A program made the translations under genes and the position numbers. A DNA stretch of 64,000 nucleotides from Nostoc sp. T09 (GTDB lineage Bacteria > Cyanobacteriota > Cyanobacteriia > Cyanobacteriales > Nostocaceae). The stretch covers positions 1 through 64,000 of the forward strand of contig NZ_MTAV01000001.1 of assembly GCF_002154695.1 (NCBI RefSeq). Reading direction: 5' to 3'. Under the pieces are notes generated by a model that had not been told where the DNA came from, did no database searches, and saw nothing but the letters and a program-made list of their open reading frames with translations. This document shows, in pieces, positions 54,584 to 63,917 of this stretch (its first letter is position 1; each line of letters opens with the position of its first letter).

Positions 54584-55036
54584 TTGACGCCTAAAAAGTT
54601 AAAAATAAAATTATTTTTTAGATATATTGATAACGAGACATTCATTGGACCTAACGTGTGTATTGCTGATCCTAGGGACATCAAAATTGGTAAATACTGT
54701 ATGAGTGCATCTCACTCAGGCATATATGCTAATAATCATAATTTTGCAGAGCGAATAGAGCCGATGCGACACCAAGGTATTACACGTAAAGGAATAGTGA
54801 TTGAGGATGATTGTTGGCTAGGGCATGGTGTAACAGTATTAAATGGTGTCACTATCGGTAAAGGTAGTGTCATTGGTGCAGGCGCAGTTGTTACCAAAAA
54901 TATTCCTCCGTTTTCTGTTGCTGTAGGCATACCAGCACAAGTTACCAAAAGCCGTGTTCGCAAGGATTTAGTGTTAGAAGGCAGTCATCAGGAACTACGT
55001 ACACCAACAATGTACGAAAAAAAGGCTAAGAACTAG
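54584..55036 (+). CDS. Hexapeptide-repeat acyltransferase, possibly N-terminally truncated
   Basis: 150 residues from a TTG with no visible ribosome-binding site. An in-frame stop lies 18 bp upstream, so no longer frame exists. The left-handed beta-helix is clear (FIGPNVCIADPRDIKIGKYC, GIVIEDDCWLGHGVTVLNGV, TIGKGSVIGAGAVVTKNIPP) and the NNHNF segment has the catalytic His region of LacA/NodL/WbbJ-type O-acetyltransferases. The usual N-terminal 40-60 residues are missing. It may be a fragment of a sugar O-acetyltransferase or an intact short form. Confidence 0.6.
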   Translation: MTPKKLKIKLFFRYIDNETFIGPNVCIADPRDIKIGKYCMSASHSGIYANNHNFAERIEPMRHQGITRKGIVIEDDCWLGHGVTVLNGVTIGKGSVIGAGAVVTKNIPPFSVAVGIPAQVTKSRVRKDLVLEGSHQELRTPTMYEKKAKN

Positions 55037-55490
55037 TAGCGCTACCTTGGAATTCAAAATTCTAAAAGCTTGAATTCTATAGAACTCTCGCACGAGAACG
55101 CAAAATAAATGATTTGGGCGCTTTGTTGACACCAATAAATACTGAGGCGAAGCCAATTTTTTGCGCTTATGATGGACGGCAGACTATAAAAAATAGCTAT
55201 TCTTGATAACTAGCGACTCTATGTCCATACTTGGAAACCTATAGCGCTAGTAAACGTCACAAGAGTAACAACGTCAACAACTTCTGAGTTAATGATATTT
55301 AAAAAACAGGCAAACCACAGCCAAACTCTCGACCCGAAGCAATGACGTGCTGGAGAAATGGTTCTCCAACCACACCAGAGTCTTCCAAAAAAGGGACAAG
55401 ATTTGGGTAATATAAAGGAGCTATCTTTTCTGCTTAGCAGATACTGAAAGAGAAATTTTCTGTTTCTCATACCATTTGGAGATATCTCTG
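55037..55490. promoter_or_regulatory. Upstream region of psbI
   Basis: 454 bp without a credible gene. It must contain the psbI promoter. TAATAT near 55418 follows a TTGGG and could be a -10 box. TTTGGAG (55474-55480) is the psbI ribosome-binding site. Confidence 0.4.
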
Positions 55491-55607
55491 ATGCTTACTT
55501 TAAAAATCGTTGTTTATATTGTTGTTGCTTTCTTTGTGGCTCTCTTCGTCTTTGGATTTTTGTCGAACGATCCAGCTCGTAACCCCGGTCGTCGGGATTT
55601 AGAGTAA
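55491..55607 (+). CDS. psbI: Photosystem II reaction centre protein I
   Basis: 38 residues. It starts [20 protein letters not shown], a single membrane helix, and ends [16 protein letters not shown], the hallmark of PsbI. GGAG lies 10 bp upstream of the ATG. PsbI is a thylakoid subunit that binds D1 early in photosystem II assembly. It stands alone, as usual in cyanobacteria, and is easily missed by length filters. Confidence 0.97.
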   Translation: MLTLKIVVYIVVAFFVALFVFGFLSNDPARNPGRRDLE

Positions 55608-55956
55608 AAGCGCGACTGATATAATCCGCGTAGGAATGCCGGAAGCCGAAGACACCAGAAGCTATGGACACTTGCTTTAATAGGGGTTACCCACTAATAT
55701 GTGGGTTCTCCGAGGAAGTATGGAAAGCCGACCTCCAGACATCTGCAAATCGGCAAAGCTGACAGCATTTGCTACAGGGAGGGAACTCCCAAAGTTCACC
55801 CAGAAGGAAACCCTCCTGGCGGATTCTTTTGGCGGCGTAGTGTTCTTCTCCGGCCAGCTTGCTGCAAATAGGCAGAAAGCAAAGTCGGAAGGCAAAAAGT
55901 GTAGTTCATCCTTCCGGCTACTCATTGGCTATTTGTTAGCTTGATTGTGCTGAAAT
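55608..55956. other. 350-bp GC-richer leader between psbI and the LptD-like gene
   Basis: No convincing gene. Overlapping frames on both strands (about 81 residues each) have no homology that I recognise. Several hairpins are visible: ACCCAC-TAATAT-GTGGGT (55689-55706), GGGAG-GGAA-CTCCC near 55778-55791, and GAGG paired with CCTC around 55710-55735. Composition differs from the AT-rich spacers elsewhere. It may be a structured 5' leader or small RNA, or repeat remains. Confidence 0.35.
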
Positions 55957-58563
55957 ATGCTTCATCCAGTTCTGCCGCCCGCACCACCTCCGATTACGGA
56001 AGCGTTACAACCTGCAAACCCTACCTCATCTGCTAGTGATAGTAAGTTTCATTCATTAATAGCAACAGACACTGGGACGCAGGAAAATCAAGAGACATCC
56101 CAGCAGCAACAAGCAACGCCGCAGCCTTCAACTGTAGGGGAAAAGCAGAAGTCTTTGTCTTTGCCAGAAAGACTCAAACAGTCTCGTAATAAGTTAGTAG
56201 TTTCCTCAACCCTAGCTACAGTTAATCCTCCAGAAACTTTCCCACCAGAGTTTTCTCCCTTGATTGCTCCGAAAAGTGCAGCATTGTTGGGGCAGCCATT
56301 GGCGATCGCTTATCCTATACAAAATGACAGCAGTAGCTTAGATGCGCCAGTCACAGTGGTATTTCCACCTTCATTCCAAGTCGCAAACGCTACCAACAAT
56401 CAGAACTTATTTCCCTCTGCACAAGTTGCCCAATCAGAACAGCCAAGTAATACTCAAACTGAGCAACCAGTAAAAAATAGCAATATCGTGCCATCGGCTT
56501 CGGAAAATACACCGAAACCGCAATCAATCCAAAATATTATCGAATTCAAGTCTCGCAGTCCAACAACCGGATCTTCAACGCCCCCAACCATAGAATTTCA
56601 GTCTCCGCAACAACAAACCCAACCGCCGAGTCAGTCAACTCCAGCACCTCAAGGGGAAGGCACAAATCAGCCCCAAAATCAACCATCTGGTACAACTCTC
56701 CCAACCAGACCAAGAACGGTGGAAGTAATTTCCAATCGCCAAGTTTTTGACGACCAACGCCGAATTGTCACCGCAGAAGGAAATGTGGTGGTGCGATTTG
56801 ATGGGGCAGTGGTGGATGCCGATCGCTTGCAAATAAATTTAGATAACTTGATCGCTGTAGGAGAAGGCAACGTGGCATTGACACGGGGCGATCAAGTGTT
56901 GCGGGGGCAACGTTTTACTTATAACTTTATTCAAGATAGTGGGGAACTGGAAAGAGGTAGAGGAGAAATTTACATTCCGACAGCAGAAAGAGATGTCGCT
57001 TTCTTGCCCACAGATGTGACAGCCGGAGGAGTACCACAGCGTCCAGTCAGCGATCGCATTCGCTCCAATCAGCCCTTGTCTGGTGTCAGCAGTCCAGGGG
57101 GGATTGATATCACAGTAGGCGGAAGAACGGATGCCAGAAACATTCCCCCACCAAAATCAGGGGGCTTAGTCAACCGCCTCCGCTTTGAAGCCGAACGCAT
57201 TGAATTTTATCCCCGCGGTTGGCAAGCAAAAAATGTCAGCATCACCAACGACCCCTTTTCACCCCCAGAACTAGTTTTACGGGCATCTAACGTTACTCTA
57301 ACAAGGGAAGCACCTTTAGTAGACCGAGTTAGAAGTCAGCAAGCGCGTTTAGTTTTTGACCAAAAATTTGCGGTTGGTATTCCGCGAGAGCAGCAGAGGA
57401 TTGATCGCCGGGAGCGTGAGGTGACTCCAGCGATCGCCACCCCCGGTTTTGATTCAGATCAGCGTGGTGGTTTATATATTGAACGTGGCTTTGAACCTGT
57501 AACTTCAGACCAGACACGTTGGACAATCACGCCACAGTTTTTCGTGCAAAAAGCCGTTGAACAAGGTACTGGAGACTTAGCAGGGCTGTTTGGGATCAGA
57601 AGTAGACTAAATGTGACTTTAAATCCCAAGGCTGTAATTGAAGGTAGAGGCGAGTTAACTAGTCTCAACTTAGGTGAAGTTGAAAACAACCTCAAAGCGA
57701 GTTTGCGGTTGCGCCAGACATTAGGCGATCAAAATCCTCATTTATTGAATCTAGAATACAGCTACCGCGATCGCCTCTATAACGGTACTCTTGGCTACCA
57801 AACAGTTCAAAGTAGTCTTGGTGGTGTACTCATTTCTCCTATCATTCCCCTAGGGAACAGCGGCATTAACCTCAGCTATCAGGCTGGTGCTCAGTATATT
57901 AATGCCAACACCGATCGCCTTGACCTCCTAGAACCTAATAGAGAAAACGATCGCATCTCATTAGGTCGCCTCCAAGGTAGTGCTGCTCTCAGTGGTGGTT
58001 TGTTACTCTGGCAAGGACAACCCTTACCACCTACCGCTACTGGGGGATTACGATACACACCCAACCAAGTAGTTCCCTACTTGCGCGCGATCGCTGGTGT
58101 TACTGGTACTAGTACTTATTACACAAATGGTGACAATCAAAGCACCCTCATTGGCACAATTGGCTTAGAAGGGCAGATTGGTCATTTCTCGCGACCGTAT
58201 TTCGACTATACTGCCTTTAATGTTACCTATTCCCAAGGTTTCACCAGTGGATTATCGCCTTTTTTGTTTGATCGCGCTGTTGACAATAGAGTGCTGAGCG
58301 CTGGAATTACACAGCAAATCTATGGACCATTTCGCTTAGGTTTTCAGACATCCGTTAACTTAGATACAGGTAGAGAAACTAGCACCGACTATATTGTGGA
58401 ATATAGCCGTCGCACCTATGGGCTTACTTTACGTTACAATCCAGTGCTGGAATTAGGCGGTATTAGCTTCCGAATAAGTGACTTTAACTGGATTGGTGGT
58501 ACAGATCCCTTCTCTGGAGAACAAGTTAGGCCAGTTGTTGGTGGTGTGCGCCAGGAACGCTAA
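55957..58563 (+). CDS. LptD/OstA-like outer-membrane protein (DUF3769)
   Basis: 868 residues. A Pro/Gln/Ser-rich N-terminal part (1-245) leads to an LptA/OstA-like domain at about 250-350 (VEVISNRQVFDDQRRIVTAE, GNVVVRFDGAVVDADRLQIN) and a C-terminal beta-barrel (LRLRQTLGDQNPHLLNLEYS to GGISFRISDFNWIGGTDPFS). In cyanobacteria this architecture serves as the outer-membrane end of lipopolysaccharide transport in place of classical LptD. No cleavable signal peptide is obvious at the chosen ATG, which is odd for an outer-membrane protein. A start further upstream in frame is not available. It follows psbI by 349 bp. Confidence 0.8.
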   Translation: MLHPVLPPAPPPITEALQPANPTSSASDSKFHSLIATDTGTQENQETSQQQQATPQPSTVGEKQKSLSLPERLKQSRNKLVVSSTLATVNPPETFPPEFSPLIAPKSAALLGQPLAIAYPIQNDSSSLDAPVTVVFPPSFQVANATNNQNLFPSAQVAQSEQPSNTQTEQPVKNSNIVPSASENTPKPQSIQNIIEFKSRSPTTGSSTPPTIEFQSPQQQTQPPSQSTPAPQGEGTNQPQNQPSGTTLPTRPRTVEVISNRQVFDDQRRIVTAEGNVVVRFDGAVVDADRLQINLDNLIAVGEGNVALTRGDQVLRGQRFTYNFIQDSGELERGRGEIYIPTAERDVAFLPTDVTAGGVPQRPVSDRIRSNQPLSGVSSPGGIDITVGGRTDARNIPPPKSGGLVNRLRFEAERIEFYPRGWQAKNVSITNDPFSPPELVLRASNVTLTREAPLVDRVRSQQARLVFDQKFAVGIPREQQRIDRREREVTPAIATPGFDSDQRGGLYIERGFEPVTSDQTRWTITPQFFVQKAVEQGTGDLAGLFGIRSRLNVTLNPKAVIEGRGELTSLNLGEVENNLKASLRLRQTLGDQNPHLLNLEYSYRDRLYNGTLGYQTVQSSLGGVLISPIIPLGNSGINLSYQAGAQYINANTDRLDLLEPNRENDRISLGRLQGSAALSGGLLLWQGQPLPPTATGGLRYTPNQVVPYLRAIAGVTGTSTYYTNGDNQSTLIGTIGLEGQIGHFSRPYFDYTAFNVTYSQGFTSGLSPFLFDRAVDNRVLSAGITQQIYGPFRLGFQTSVNLDTGRETSTDYIVEYSRRTYGLTLRYNPVLELGGISFRISDFNWIGGTDPFSGEQVRPVVGGVRQER

Positions 58564-58617
58564 TAGCAATTGGGAAGGGAGAAATGGGACAAGGGATACA
58601 AGGGAGAAATAACCAAT

Positions 58618-58752
58618 AGACTTCTTGCAAAAATGCTAATCAGCAAAAAAGGAACCACAGATGAACACAGATGAACACAGATAAATATCGGTGTTCATCT
58701 GTGTTTATCTGTGGTTTGATATTCAAAATATTGACTTATGCAAGAGGACTAA
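58618..58752. repeat. Short dispersed element with inverted ends and an inner hairpin
   Basis: AGACTTCTTGCA at the left and TGCAAGAGGACT at the right are imperfect inverted ends (9 of 12). Inside, 58653-58678 and 58691-58716 (AACCACAGAT... and ...ATCTGTGGTT) form a 26-bp nearly perfect stem with a 12-base loop. The right end resembles the palindrome at 26-53. This is a non-coding mobile-type repeat rather than a terminator, though it may also stop the LptD-like transcript. Confidence 0.65.
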
Positions 58753-58775
58753 TGACAAATGACAAATGACAAATA
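58751..58775. repeat. Heptanucleotide tandem repeat AATGACA
   Basis: Three perfect copies of AATGACA plus part of a fourth, next to the dispersed element and just past the stop of the response-regulator gene. Confidence 0.85.
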
Positions 58776-58781
58776 CCATTT

Positions 58782-60302
58782 TCATTCAACAATTTCAGTA
58801 GTAGAAAATTCTGAAGTTAGGGGCAAAATTATTGTAAAAATTGTACCGACTCCTACTTGGCTAGTAACGCTGATTTGACCATTGTGGGCTTCGACACACC
58901 TTTTGACAATAACTAAACCCAGTCCGTTACCCTGAATTAATTTAACATTTGAGGCTCGATAGAATGATTCAAAAAGGCGACTTTGGTCTGCTTCCGGAAT
59001 ACCAATTCCTTGATCTTGAATCTGAAAAGTTACTAAGCTCTCAGCAGGATTGTAGCTGAGTTCAAGTTGAATTGTTCCACCCTTAGGAGAATACTTGACT
59101 GCGTTTGAAAGTAGGTTTCCTAGCATGTAATGTAAGAGACGTTCATCCATCCAAGCCTCGGTAATCTCACAATTAGAGGTAAATACAAATTCATACAAGT
59201 TACTTTCAATAAGAGAAAATTCTTCAATTAGATCTCGACAGAATGCGTCTATGTTGATGGGAGCCGGATTAAACCCAAGTTTTCCAGCCTCAGAACGACC
59301 CATAAATAGCACATCTTCCATGAGGTGTTTCATGGTTTGTACAGCACTTTGAATTCGCTTGATGTAAGTGGTTTTTTTTACATCTGACAAATTTGCTCCC
59401 TGAATTTCAATTAGCTCAATTGCAGTTTGAATTACAGTCAGGGGATTACGAAATTCATGAGAAACAGTAGAGATAAATAAAGACTTCAGACGGTTAACTT
59501 CTTGCTCTTTTTCCAAGGCTTGCTTGAGCAATTCTGTTTGACGCCTTTCACTCATATCCCAAAAAACAACTACAGCACCACTTACTTGATCTGGTCGTCG
59601 CATTAGTGGTGAAGCACTATCGCCAATTGGCACCCTTCTGCCATCCTTGGAAATTAAAGAGATGTAATCTCCTAAATAAACAACATTATGCTCTCGCAGC
59701 ACTTTGGTTACAGGGTTTTCTATTGCAGAATTTGTAACTTCATCAACAAGATGAAAAACCTTCGATACCTCAATTCCTAAAGCTTCTTCTCTATGCCAGC
59801 CTGTCAAGGCTTCAGATGCCGGATTCATAAATGTTATAATTCCCCGCTCATCTGTGGCAATCACAGCATCGCTCATCGAGTTTAAAAGGGTTTCTAATTG
59901 ATCTCGATTTTCCCGTAGCTCATATTCAAGCCGATATTTTAACAGAGCTATTTCTATAGCTATTTGTAAATCTTTGATAGTAAACGGTTTAACAATATAT
60001 CCAAAAGGTTGAGTAATTTTTGCTCGTTCTAAAGTATTAGCATCACCGTAGGCTGTAAGAAAAATTACGGGAATATCTAATTGCTCACGAATATAACTAG
60101 CAGCAGCAATACCATCCATATCTCCTTTCAGGATAATATCCATTAACACTATTTCTGGTTTAGTTTCTAGCGCCTTGGCAATGGCAACTTTTCCTGAAGA
60201 AGCTGTACCCGTTACAATATAACCTAGTTGATTAAGTTGGCTAGCAATAGTTCTGGCCACAATCACTTCATCTTCTACAACTAAAACCCTCACCTGAACC
60301 AT
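58782..60302 (-). CDS. Hybrid response regulator / PAS / histidine kinase
   Basis: 506 residues. Residues 1-125 are a receiver domain (VLVVEDEVIVARTIASQL, phospho-acceptor Asp in EIVLMDII, Lys in YIVKPF). Residues 135-265 are a PAS domain (LLNSMSDAVIATDERGIITF). The HisKA dimerisation helix has the phospho-acceptor His in STVSHEFRNPLT, and the HATPase has NLLSNAVKYSPKG, DQGIGIPE and GNGLGLVIVK. The receiver lies at the N-terminus, so the protein takes a phosphate from another kinase and then acts as a kinase itself. The likely donor is the gene 13 bp upstream in the same operon. Confidence 0.94.
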   Translation of the reverse strand: MVQVRVLVVEDEVIVARTIASQLNQLGYIVTGTASSGKVAIAKALETKPEIVLMDIILKGDMDGIAAASYIREQLDIPVIFLTAYGDANTLERAKITQPFGYIVKPFTIKDLQIAIEIALLKYRLEYELRENRDQLETLLNSMSDAVIATDERGIITFMNPASEALTGWHREEALGIEVSKVFHLVDEVTNSAIENPVTKVLREHNVVYLGDYISLISKDGRRVPIGDSASPLMRRPDQVSGAVVVFWDMSERRQTELLKQALEKEQEVNRLKSLFISTVSHEFRNPLTVIQTAIELIEIQGANLSDVKKTTYIKRIQSAVQTMKHLMEDVLFMGRSEAGKLGFNPAPINIDAFCRDLIEEFSLIESNLYEFVFTSNCEITEAWMDERLLHYMLGNLLSNAVKYSPKGGTIQLELSYNPAESLVTFQIQDQGIGIPEADQSRLFESFYRASNVKLIQGNGLGLVIVKRCVEAHNGQISVTSQVGVGTIFTIILPLTSEFSTTEIVE

Positions 60303-60315
60303 TTGATGTTTACTG

Positions 60316-63114
60316 CTATAAAGTTAACTGGGGAAACGTAATTTTAAATACTGTTGCGTGATGAGTTTCTAAAATAATGGTTCCTTCTAGTTGTTCTGTA
60401 ACTAAGTCATAAACTAACGAAAGACCTAATGAATTAGTATCTTTCCAATTAATCTCTTTTGAAAAACCAATACCGTTATCTCGAATAGTCATTTCAATCC
60501 TATCACCGAGATTGCATAATCTAATAATAATAGTGCCTACTTTTTGGTTGGGAAAAGCATGTTTGAGAGCATTTGAGATTAATTCGTTGATAATTAAACC
60601 ACAGGCAATGGCTTGGTCAACATTCAAGCTGACAGAATCTATATAAGTTTCTAGACCGATCTCAGCAGGTGATACTTGATAAGAAATTAATAAACTTGTT
60701 GCTAAATTCTGGATATAGTCAGCAACATCAAGTTGTCCAATATTAGGAGCGGTGTATAAATTTCTGTGAATTAGTGAGATTGAATCAATCCGATTTTGAC
60801 TGTCTCTCAGCACTTTGATCACTTCAGGATCGCTGAGGGTTTGGGACTGGAGTTGCAAGAGACTAGAGACAATTTGCAAGTTATTTTTAACTCGATGATG
60901 AATCTCCTTTAACAAAACTTCTTTTTCTGCTAATGCACTTCTTAATTCTGCTTCAGCTGTCTGTCTTTGGGTAATTTCGATTTGGGCTTGCTGAAGGATG
61001 CTAGATTGTTGAATAGCGATCGCTATTGGCACCGATAGTTGATCGAGTAAATCTAATTGATTTTCCTCCCACTCCCGAGTCCGAGAACATTGGTGTGCAA
61101 TTAATAAACCCCACAGTCCAGAGCAAGGATTTTCTTCACTTACTTGCAAAAGAATGGGTACTACTAAATTTGCTTTGACCTCAAACTGTTCTAACAAGTT
61201 AATATGGCATTCAGATAATCCAGCTTGGTAAATGTTAGCGATCGCTCTTTTACGACCTTGATAATACTCCTTACCCGCACCTGTTTGAAAACAGGTATCT
61301 ACTATCTGTGCATCTATCGAAGCTGTCCAGCCATTAACCACTGATTCAGCCACAACTGTAGCGCTCATATCTGAAGCAAACCGCAAAACTATCACCCGAT
61401 CAACCTGAAGTAAATCTCGTACTTCTCTCACCGTAGCATTAAGAATATCTTGGAGATTTAAAGATTGACGAATTCGCCCAGTAACGGTTCGCATCAACTG
61501 CTCCCGTTCTAGCTGAGTTTTTAAAGCCCGTTCAGTTTGCTTGCGTTCTGTAATATTTTGCCCGATACCGATGATTTGCCCATTTGCTAGGTGAACATTA
61601 GTCCAAGAGGTATCAATTACACGACCTTCTTGAGTTTGAGTTCTAAAGTCGCCCCAAATTTTTTGTGCAGACTTAATAAAATTAACAGCATATTGATAAT
61701 CTTTAGGATTAGGATATGAAGCTTCCAGAACATCACGAGTTTGGAAATCCTGAAAATTCCAACCTAAAGTACGTTCCCACTCTTGGTTTACCCATTCGGG
61801 TTTACCGTTAACACCGATGAGTGCAATCATCAACGGAATATTTTCAAAGATATTCCGGAGAAATTCATTTTGCTCTTGGAGACTTGTTTCTGCATTTTTG
61901 CGATCGGTGATATCATAAAAAACTTTTAAAATAGCAGCTTCTCCATTAAATGTTAGAAACTGAACGGAAGCAATTGCCCAGAAAGAAGTGCCATCTGGTC
62001 TTTTAAATTGGAATTCATGGTTATGAACATAGCCGTGTTGGGCAAGAGCTTTTAATATTAATTCTCGTTCGTCTGGGTTGTGATAAAATTCTGAAGCTTG
62101 TCGAGAATTAATTGAATCTTCTGGAGTTAAGCGAAATATTTCTATAAACTTTTGGTTGGCATGTAAAATTAGACCATCAGTCAAGCGTGAGATAAACAAG
62201 GGGATGGGAATTGCTTGTGAAATTGCCCGTAATCTGGCTTCGCTTTCATGAAGCGTTTGTTCTTTTTGTTTGCGATTGGTAATATCTCTGATTACTCCTA
62301 AGCAAGCGTTATAACTAGGATATTCTATCGAATGGGCAACAACTTCAACATCAATAATCTGCCCATCTTTGCGGAGATGTTTCCATTCTTTAGAGCAGTT
62401 GGCATTACTAATTTTTTGTGCACAATGTTGCTCTAGACTAGGCATATCTTCTGGGATGAGCAGGTCAGTCACACACATTTGCAAGAACTCTGCTCGAGAA
62501 TAGCCATAATGAATAATAGCAGCATTATTGACATCTAAAAATTTCAGGTTATGGCAATCAATCACCCACATAGGATTGGGATGATTCTGAAAAAGGAGAT
62601 TAAAACTCTTTTGAGTATTATTAATAATTTTTTCTTGATGTAAATCTAAACACCTAGTTACTTGTCTCGCTAATTTTTGTAATATTGCTTGCTCTTTGGC
62701 ACTGAAATCACGAGGAGCAGAATCAAATATACAAAGACTACCTATAGCAAAGCCGCTTGCAGTAATTAGAGGAACTCCTGCATAGCAACGGCAGTAAGGT
62801 TCTAAAATCACCAAGGGATTGGCAGCAAATCGTTCATCCTGCAAGATATCTGGGATGATTAATATTTCACTTTCAAGAATCGTGTAAGCACCAAAGGAAA
62901 CGCTCCGAGGAATTTCTGTTTGATTAATGCCAATTTTAGACTTAAACCATTCTCGTTCAGCATCGACTAAACTAATCATTGCCATTGGCATGTCAAACAG
63001 ATCGGCAGCCAACTGAGTAAGTTCATCAAAAATTTCTTCTGGTGGTGTATCTAAAATTTGATATTGATGAAGTAATTCCAGTCGTTGAATTTCATTTTTA
63101 GGTAATGGTATCAC
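60316..63114 (-). CDS. Multi-sensor histidine kinase (GAF, PAS x3, GAF, HisKA_2)
   Basis: 932 residues from GTG 63114, which gives the usual opening IPLPKNEIQRLELLHQYQIL. Order: GAF about 20-165 (FDMPMAMISLVDAEREWFKS), PAS at about 170-285, 295-410 and 415-535, GAF about 550-715 (ILNATVREVRDLLQVDRVIV), then a HisKA_2-type dimerisation domain with LKEIHHRVKNNLQIVSSLLQ and a HATPase (INELISNALKHAFPN, RDNGIGFSKE). The second GAF has CHINLLEQFEVKANLVVPIL and a nearby Cys/His context recalling phytochrome-like chromophore domains, but the canonical binding Cys is not certain. No membrane helix, so the sensor is cytosolic. Probable partner: the hybrid regulator 13 bp downstream. Confidence 0.92.
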   Translation of the reverse strand: MIPLPKNEIQRLELLHQYQILDTPPEEIFDELTQLAADLFDMPMAMISLVDAEREWFKSKIGINQTEIPRSVSFGAYTILESEILIIPDILQDERFAANPLVILEPYCRCYAGVPLITASGFAIGSLCIFDSAPRDFSAKEQAILQKLARQVTRCLDLHQEKIINNTQKSFNLLFQNHPNPMWVIDCHNLKFLDVNNAAIIHYGYSRAEFLQMCVTDLLIPEDMPSLEQHCAQKISNANCSKEWKHLRKDGQIIDVEVVAHSIEYPSYNACLGVIRDITNRKQKEQTLHESEARLRAISQAIPIPLFISRLTDGLILHANQKFIEIFRLTPEDSINSRQASEFYHNPDERELILKALAQHGYVHNHEFQFKRPDGTSFWAIASVQFLTFNGEAAILKVFYDITDRKNAETSLQEQNEFLRNIFENIPLMIALIGVNGKPEWVNQEWERTLGWNFQDFQTRDVLEASYPNPKDYQYAVNFIKSAQKIWGDFRTQTQEGRVIDTSWTNVHLANGQIIGIGQNITERKQTERALKTQLEREQLMRTVTGRIRQSLNLQDILNATVREVRDLLQVDRVIVLRFASDMSATVVAESVVNGWTASIDAQIVDTCFQTGAGKEYYQGRKRAIANIYQAGLSECHINLLEQFEVKANLVVPILLQVSEENPCSGLWGLLIAHQCSRTREWEENQLDLLDQLSVPIAIAIQQSSILQQAQIEITQRQTAEAELRSALAEKEVLLKEIHHRVKNNLQIVSSLLQLQSQTLSDPEVIKVLRDSQNRIDSISLIHRNLYTAPNIGQLDVADYIQNLATSLLISYQVSPAEIGLETYIDSVSLNVDQAIACGLIINELISNALKHAFPNQKVGTIIIRLCNLGDRIEMTIRDNGIGFSKEINWKDTNSLGLSLVYDLVTEQLEGTIILETHHATVFKITFPQLTL

Positions 63115-63917
63115 TGGTCGGATGGAAAATTTTTTTTATTAAAATACTCAAACGTTTTACGTAATTTGGGTTCTCTCCTATGAACCTTCGCTATGCTATC
63201 TAAAATTAACTAAAGCTCATCTCTGAATTAATGAGTTTTTTGTCAACAGATGCTCCACATTAACGAGCTTATTGAGACCTAATTTTGTTGCTGCGAATCT
63301 TCACCAAATTGAACTGAATAATGGTGTTCATTTATAAATATTGTTTAATAAAAATAATACTCCCCCATCAATCCTTTTAACAGAATAAAGTTACTCTTTG
63401 CAACATAATTTATGCAATTTTTGCAATATAACTAATGCAGACAGAGGCTTAAAGAAACTACAATCGCGGGTGTTGGGTAATATGTGCGATCGCTAAACAA
63501 ACTTTTCCTCAAGCTCTACTAAGGTTCTTGTCCTCCTTGGCTGCTTGGCAGTACTTTTGCTTCAAGGCTTCAGTTCATAAAACCAAAGCATTTACAGGGG
63601 CTGAATCGTCGCCAGTTCTTGCTACGCTCGGCTATAACTCTTAATGGTCTTATTGTAGCAAAGTTGTTGTTAAAAACTGGTTTAGTCCAAGGTTAAGAGA
63701 TATTATACCGCCTCATTTTTCAGCAAGCTGATACTGGATATTTGCGAACAGATCTGCACAGCGATCGCAATATCTTCTTTGCTAGTTAAGATTGGGAAAA
63801 TAATCCAGAGCGGGGTGGGATGAAAATTGTAGATTTGCCTTTAGAGGTTTAGATCAAAAAACGAACCAAAAAGAGCGCAAAGGACACAAAAAATCTTTGT
63901 GTCCTAAGTGTTTTCTT
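63115..63917. other. Gene-free spacer
   Basis: About 800 bp. The left half (63115-63420) is AT-rich and holds the promoter of the kinase operon. The region 63500-63680 is more GC-rich and could be an old gene or repeat remnant, but no frame gives recognisable protein. A HIP1 site lies near 63487. Confidence 0.4.
63881..63905 (-). terminator. Terminator of the right-edge gene
   Basis: AGGACACAAA pairs with TTTGTGTCCT over a 5-base loop. On the minus strand CTTTTTGG follows after a short gap. It starts 12 bp past the stop of the nitroreductase-like gene. Confidence 0.6.

Noticed and set aside
55677..55944. Overlapping frames of about 81 residues on both strands between psbI and the LptD-like gene
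   Set aside because: Neither has homology I recognise or a good start site. I treat the stretch as a possible leader or RNA instead.
63500..63680. Possible old transposase remnant
   Set aside because: No frame gives a recognisable transposase motif and no inverted ends were found.
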